The notes under the pieces were generated by a model. It saw nothing but the letters and a program-made list of their open reading frames with translations, made no database searches and was not told the origin of the DNA. Both the position numbers and the translations under genes were made by a program. From Acidimicrobiaceae bacterium (GTDB lineage: Bacteria > Actinomycetota > Acidimicrobiia > Acidimicrobiales > Microtrichaceae), in NCBI GenBank assembly GCA_003514205.1, contig DORQ01000181.1:1-8201 (forward strand): 8,201 nucleotides of DNA, given 5' to 3'. Every line of letters starts with the position of its first letter. The stretch's first letter is position 1. Of this stretch, positions 4,589 to 8,201 are shown in pieces.

Positions 4589-6982
4589 ATGAAGGTTCTC
4601 CATTCTTGGCTGCGCGAGTTTGTCCCCGCGTTGGATACCCATCCGGTGGGCTCAGATCCAGCTGCCCTTGGCGATCTCATGAGTTCATTGGGGTTGTGCT
4701 GTGAAGAGATCGAACTCTTCGGGCACGGTCTTGATGGAATTGTGGTCGCGAAGGTTCTTGAACTCAGCCCTCATCCGGACGCGGATCGAATCCAACTGGT
4801 CCAGGTTGATGTTGGTGACGGCCAGCCGCTGCAGATTTGCTGCGGCGCATTCAACATGGCTGTTGGGGACCACGTTCCCTTGGCAACCTTGGGTTCCACG
4901 ATGCCCGACGGTATGGCGATCGCCAGGCGCAAAATGCGCGGTGAATGGTCCAACGGAATGCTGTGTTCGGGACGCGAGCTCGGGCTTGGTTCCGATCACA
5001 GCGGAATTCTGATCCTGCCCCCCACCGCGGTGCTGGGCTCCATGGTGACCGATGCACTGGCGATCGAGCCAGACGCGCTGTACGACCTTGACCTGACGCC
5101 AAACCGTCCAGATGCCCTCTCGCATCGCGGCGTGGCCCGCGACATTGCCGCTGCCCTTGGTCTTCCGTTTGCAGATCCAGAACCAGTGGTGACCGAAGAA
5201 GGAGAATCTGCGCCGGCTCGGCTCTCCATTAACATTCACGACTCGACCCTCTGCGGCCGGTTCACAGCGAGATTGTTGTCTCAGGTGCCCACAGGATCTT
5301 CGCCTCGGTGGATGCAGGAGCGATTGGAGCGCTGCGGGATGCGCCCGATTAGCGCTGTGGTCGATACCTCCAACTATGTGATGTTGGAACTCGGTCATCC
5401 AAACCACACCTACGACCTCGACACCTGCCCCGGAGGAGCGCTTGCTGTTCGTCGGGCGCGTGACGGGGAGGAGATCCTCACGCTCGACGGACAAACGCGA
5501 GTCCTGAGCTCCGCCGATGGGGTAGTGGTGGATGGCAACGACCGGCCTGTCGGTATCGCTGGCGTGATGGGTGGAGCCGACACCGAGATTTCTGACTCCA
5601 CCACTTCGGTCCTGTTGGAGTTGGCGTGGTGGCGTCCAGCCGACATCGGTGCTGCCTCGAAACGCCTCGGGCTTCGCAGTGAGGCCTCTGCTCGATATGA
5701 ACGAGGCGTGGATCCCGATGTTGCAGAGCTTGCCGCCTTACGTTTCTGTGAACTGCTAGCAGACCAGGGTGCTCAGGTGCACCCAGGTCAGGTAGTTGCC
5801 GTTGGCGAGACGCCGTGGCCCGCGACGGTGCTGCTCCGCACTGAACGGGTACACGCGGTGTTGGGTACTGAGATCGACCGATCCTCGATACTGGCCGTTC
5901 TGGAGCCATTGGGCTTCGCGTGTGGGTCCACGCCAGCCGGCGAGATTCAAGTCACGGTTCCGTCCTGGCGTCCCGACGTGACTCTCGAGATTGATCTCAT
6001 CGAGGAAATCGCGCGCCATTACGGCTACGACCGCCTGGGTAAGTCGATTCCGACCTCCCCTCGCGCCGGGGGTCTGACGGCTCGACAGCTCGACCAGCGG
6101 GGTCTCCGATCCATGTTGGTTGCGCAAGGCTTCTCCGAAGCAGCTCCGATTCCGTTCTTGTCGCCAGAAGATCTGGAGCGCAGCGGCGTCCGAGCAGATG
6201 CCGTGGTAGTTGCCAACCCGCTGGTTTTTGAGGAGTCGGTACTTCGCACCTCGCTGCTTCCTGGACTGTTGAAGACGCTGGGCACGAACGCGGCGCACAG
6301 AAACACCGGGCTGAGTGTGTTTGAGCTCGGCCATTGTTTTGCTCGCGGCGCCGAAGGTGGATTGCCCGATGAATGGGAAGAACTTGGGGCCGTGATGGGT
6401 TCCAAGGACGCTGCGGATGCAGTCCGAATGGCGAAGGCTGTGGCTTCTCGCCTCGGAGTGCTCGACGTGACAATCGTGTCTGAGCCTGTTGGTGGTTTGC
6501 ATCCGGGTCGAAGCGCAGTGATCTACGCACGTGGAGTCGCCGTTGGAGTTGTTGGCGAGGTGCATCCTGGAGATGCCTCGGCCCACGGAGTCACCGAACG
6601 AGTCGGCTACTTCTCCTTCTGTCTCGGCGGTCCGGAGCCATGGCATGGGGGAGATGGTCTGTTGACGGTCCCGAGGAAGCTGGGCCATGCGGCACCAGTG
6701 AGCCGGTTCCCGAGCTCCGATCTCGATCTGGCCTTTCTCGCCCCGGTAGCAGTTGCACCAGACAAGCTGTTGGCCTCGATTCGCGAGGCTGGGGGCGAAC
6801 TCGTGGTCGCCGCGGCGCTGTTCGATGTCTATCGGGGCCAGGGTGTGCCAGAGGGTTTCCGGGGGTTGGGGTTCCGGTTCCGGCTGCAGGCGCCAGATCG
6901 AACCTTGACTGATGCTGAGGTAGTGGAGGTCCGGACTCGGCTGCTTGGGGCAGCCTCGGCGATGGGCGCTGAGCTGCGGTAA
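4589..6982 (+). CDS. pheT: Phenylalanine--tRNA ligase beta subunit, 797 aa
   Basis: The beta subunit partners PheS, helps bind tRNA-Phe and edits mischarged tyrosine. Domains in order: an N-terminal EMAPII-like OB fold (residues about 52-148, VVAKVLELSPHPDADRIQLV), the B3/B4 editing region (RPDALSHRGVARD near 173, LGHPNHTYDLDT, and AGVMGGADTEI from 324), the B5 DNA-binding-like domain (about 412-488, ending YGYDRLG), a degenerate catalytic-like core, and a C-terminal ferredoxin-like anticodon-binding domain (FDX-ACB, about 705-797, SRFPSSDLDLAF to SAMGAELR). The length is that of full-size PheT. The ATG at 4589 lies 6 bases after GAAGGG and 11 bases after the pheS stop, so the genes form one transcription unit. 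Nothing essential appears missing. Confidence 0.97.
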   Translation: MKVLHSWLREFVPALDTHPVGSDPAALGDLMSSLGLCCEEIELFGHGLDGIVVAKVLELSPHPDADRIQLVQVDVGDGQPLQICCGAFNMAVGDHVPLATLGSTMPDGMAIARRKMRGEWSNGMLCSGRELGLGSDHSGILILPPTAVLGSMVTDALAIEPDALYDLDLTPNRPDALSHRGVARDIAAALGLPFADPEPVVTEEGESAPARLSINIHDSTLCGRFTARLLSQVPTGSSPRWMQERLERCGMRPISAVVDTSNYVMLELGHPNHTYDLDTCPGGALAVRRARDGEEILTLDGQTRVLSSADGVVVDGNDRPVGIAGVMGGADTEISDSTTSVLLELAWWRPADIGAASKRLGLRSEASARYERGVDPDVAELAALRFCELLADQGAQVHPGQVVAVGETPWPATVLLRTERVHAVLGTEIDRSSILAVLEPLGFACGSTPAGEIQVTVPSWRPDVTLEIDLIEEIARHYGYDRLGKSIPTSPRAGGLTARQLDQRGLRSMLVAQGFSEAAPIPFLSPEDLERSGVRADAVVVANPLVFEESVLRTSLLPGLLKTLGTNAAHRNTGLSVFELGHCFARGAEGGLPDEWEELGAVMGSKDAADAVRMAKAVASRLGVLDVTIVSEPVGGLHPGRSAVIYARGVAVGVVGEVHPGDASAHGVTERVGYFSFCLGGPEPWHGGDGLLTVPRKLGHAAPVSRFPSSDLDLAFLAPVAVAPDKLLASIREAGGELVVAAALFDVYRGQGVPEGFRGLGFRFRLQAPDRTLTDAEVVEVRTRLLGAASAMGAELR

Positions 6983-7001
6983 CTCCCCACTCTGCGCCGG
7001 A

Positions 7002-7014
7002 GGCCGCTTCGGCC
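7002..7014 (+). other. Small GC hairpin after pheT
   Basis: GGCCG (7002-7006) pairs with CGGCC (7010-7014) around CTT, with an outer GCGC pair (6994-6997 with 7019-7022) across an internal loop. No T tract follows, so it is a poor intrinsic terminator. It may slow or end transcription of pheST before the argC promoter, but this is weakly supported. Confidence 0.3.
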
Positions 7015-7028
7015 AATTGCGCCCTCGC

Positions 7029-7042
7029 CACATAGAAATGCG
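7029..7042. promoter_or_regulatory. Second, degenerate ARG box
   Basis: CACATAGAAATGCG matches 8 of the 12 palindrome positions in TGCATA-NN-TATGCA. Its centre lies 20 bp, about two helical turns, upstream of the perfect ARG box centre. Tandem boxes with about this spacing are the normal target of hexameric ArgR. Confidence 0.5.
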
Positions 7043-7043
7043 C

Positions 7044-7049
7044 TATAGT
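7044..7049 (+). promoter_or_regulatory. Promoter -10 box of argC
   Basis: TATAGT differs from TATAAT at one position. A start site 7-9 bases downstream falls at or next to the argC ATG (7058), which would make a leaderless mRNA; no Shine-Dalgarno precedes that ATG. No good -35 is visible: TTGCGC at 7017-7022 has a 21-base spacer. The element is wedged between the two ARG boxes. Confidence 0.55.
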
Positions 7050-7062
7050 GCATAGCTATGCA
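7049..7062. promoter_or_regulatory. ARG box (ArgR operator) across the argC start codon
   Basis: TGCATAGCTATGCA is a perfect 14-bp palindrome of the actinobacterial ARG-box type; the operator used with M. tuberculosis ArgR also has the form TGCAT-centre-ATGCA. It overlaps the -10 box by one base and contains the argC ATG (7058-7060), so bound ArgR with arginine should block transcription of argCJ. The argR gene itself is not in the window. Confidence 0.8.
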
Positions 7063-8077
7063 TTGGAACATCGGAGTGATCGGCGCATCGGGCTTTGCCG
7101 GATCGGAGCTACTGCGGCTACTCGTTGGGCATCCCGAGTTCAGCCTGGCCTGGGCCACCGGCGACTCCCAGGCTGGTGTCGCACTTGCTGACCTGTACCC
7201 ATCGCTGGCTGCGGCATACCCCCATGAGGTGTTCGTCTCCTACGACACGGCCTTGTTGGAGGGCGTAGATGCTGTCGTGCTTGGCCTCCCTCACGGTGCT
7301 TCCCAGGGGTTGATTCCGCAGCTGGTGCAGGCCGATGTGGCGGTGGTTGATCTCGCTGCTGACTTTCGGCTCAACGACCCCACCGACTATGACCGGTGGT
7401 ACCAACAACCTCACACCGCGCCCGAACTACTGAGCACGTTCGTCTACGGATTGCCAGAGTTGTACCGAGAGGAAATTCGTAGCTCCACCCGCGTTGCCGC
7501 CCCAGGCTGTTATCCAACGGCAGTTCTGTTGGCGCTGAGTCCGCTCCTGCGAGCAGGCAAAATTGAGCCCACCGGAATCATTATCGATGCCGCCTCAGGG
7601 GTGTCTGGCGCTGGACGACCTCCAAAGCCAAACACCACGTTCTGTACCGTCGACGAGGACTTCACTGCCTACGGCTTGCTCGATCACCGGCACACTGCCG
7701 AGATGCAAGAACACCTGGGAGCCTCAATCTTGTTCACTCCACACCTCGCACCAATGAGTCGGGGGATCCTGGCAACTTGCTATGCCCGACCGGCGGGGGA
7801 GTGCTCAACTGAGAGCCTGCTCGGCACGCTTGCTGATGCGTATGCCGATGAGTCGTTCGTGGTGGTGTCAGAACGAATTCCCTCCACCAAAGCAACTCAG
7901 GGATCCAATACCGCCCACATCACTGCACGTTTCGATGAGCGAACCAACACCGTGATTGTTCTCGCAGCGATTGACAACCTAGTGAAGGGGACAGCGGGCC
8001 AGGCACTGCAGTGTCTCAACCTGATGTCGGGTCTCCCCGAATCCCTCGGTATCCCAGTAGTTGGGCTCACTCCATGA
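7058..8077 (+). CDS. argC: N-acetyl-gamma-glutamyl-phosphate reductase, 339 aa
   Basis: ArgC reduces N-acetylglutamyl-5-phosphate to N-acetylglutamate-5-semialdehyde with NADPH, the third step of arginine synthesis. The N-terminal Rossmann fold opens with IGVIGASGFAGSELLRLL (residues 5-22); VDLAADFRLND (97-107) and YGLPELYR (130-137) are typical. The catalytic cysteine is Cys151 in APGCYPTAVLLAL, followed by DAASGVSGAGR (177-187) and the YGLLDHRHTAEM segment (205-216) that supplies a conserved His. DNLVKGTAGQA (306-316) marks the C-terminus. The length is normal. ATG 7058 places the Rossmann glycines at the usual distance, and no Shine-Dalgarno is present, in keeping with a leaderless message. 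The stop overlaps the argJ start (ATGA), so argC and argJ are cotranscribed and coupled. Confidence 0.96.
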   Translation: MHWNIGVIGASGFAGSELLRLLVGHPEFSLAWATGDSQAGVALADLYPSLAAAYPHEVFVSYDTALLEGVDAVVLGLPHGASQGLIPQLVQADVAVVDLAADFRLNDPTDYDRWYQQPHTAPELLSTFVYGLPELYREEIRSSTRVAAPGCYPTAVLLALSPLLRAGKIEPTGIIIDAASGVSGAGRPPKPNTTFCTVDEDFTAYGLLDHRHTAEMQEHLGASILFTPHLAPMSRGILATCYARPAGECSTESLLGTLADAYADESFVVVSERIPSTKATQGSNTAHITARFDERTNTVIVLAAIDNLVKGTAGQALQCLNLMSGLPESLGIPVVGLTP

Positions 8078-8201
8078 GTTCACTGAGAACCCCGCAGGGC
8101 TTCAAGACCCTGACGGCCAACCTCGGCATCAAAGATGACACTCCTGACTTCTCCGTGGTGTATTCGGAAGTTCCAGCAAGCGCTGCGGGTGTGTACACAC
8201 A
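8074..8201 (+). CDS. argJ: ArgJ, glutamate/ornithine N-acetyltransferase, N-terminal fragment
   Basis: ArgJ moves the acetyl group from N-acetylornithine to glutamate, and in bifunctional forms also makes N-acetylglutamate from acetyl-CoA, closing the acetyl cycle of arginine synthesis. Only 42 codons are in the window; the gene runs off the right edge. The reading MSSLRTPQGFKTLTANLGIK followed by DDTPDFSVVYSE and VPASAAGVYT fits the ArgJ N-terminus, where PxGF, a GIK-like turn and AAGVFT are conserved. The ATG overlaps the argC stop by four bases, and argC-argJ is the standard actinobacterial order. The catalytic Thr region lies outside the window, so mono- or bifunctionality cannot be judged. 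Confidence 0.85.
   Translation, partial: MSSLRTPQGFKTLTANLGIKDDTPDFSVVYSEVPASAAGVYT

Noticed and set aside
5756..7033. 425-codon minus-strand open frame opposite pheT
   Set aside because: It lies entirely antisense to pheT and its spacer; the product is rich in Arg, Pro, His and Gln with no domain, as expected from the complement of a GC-rich gene, while pheT shows all its family domains.

Overview
The window is an ordinary-looking chromosomal core locus from a moderately GC-rich bacterium, most likely an actinobacterium. The evidence is the gene order (DUF1844 gene diverging from infC-rpmI-rplT, then a TsnR/SpoU-type rRNA methyltransferase, pheS-pheT, then argC-argJ), which is the actinobacterial arrangement (Mycobacterium tuberculosis has the same order with insertions), and the TGCATA-type arginine boxes. 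The N-terminal PPPS and EPRINDRIRARE stretch of IF3 makes me favour the class Acidimicrobiia, but this is a guess from memory of the family. I see no mobile element, CRISPR array, tRNA, rRNA or defence system.

Layout. Positions 1-957 are read on the minus strand: a secreted or lipoprotein-like protein of unknown function that runs off the left edge, preceded by a DUF1844 protein. Positions 958-1273 are a divergent control region rich in RNA-like structure, including a convincing intrinsic terminator pointing at infC, so probably an attenuator. From 1274 to 6982 everything is on the plus strand and tightly packed: infC, rpmI, rplT, the rRNA methyltransferase, a probable 15-residue leader peptide, pheS and pheT. 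Several junctions overlap by 3-4 bases or have gaps of 4-11 bases. A short spacer (6983-7057) carries a promoter and tandem ARG boxes, followed by argC and the start of argJ, which overlap by 4 bases.

How the genes work together. The first plus-strand block makes translation parts: initiation factor 3, ribosomal proteins L35 and L20, a 23S/tRNA 2'-O-methyltransferase, and both subunits of phenylalanyl-tRNA synthetase. The second block begins arginine biosynthesis (ArgC and ArgJ steps) and is probably repressed by ArgR.

The unusual features are regulatory. infC has no ATG, GTG or TTG that could start its conserved N-terminus; the best start is ATA at 1274, and a mini-ORF ends on top of it. 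Its leader holds an attenuator-like terminator. The rpmI-rplT gap holds two mutually exclusive hairpins. pheS is preceded by a small ORF with a much better ribosome binding site than pheS itself, ending in an ATGA overlap. argC looks leaderless, with its ATG inside a perfect 14-bp ARG-box palindrome.
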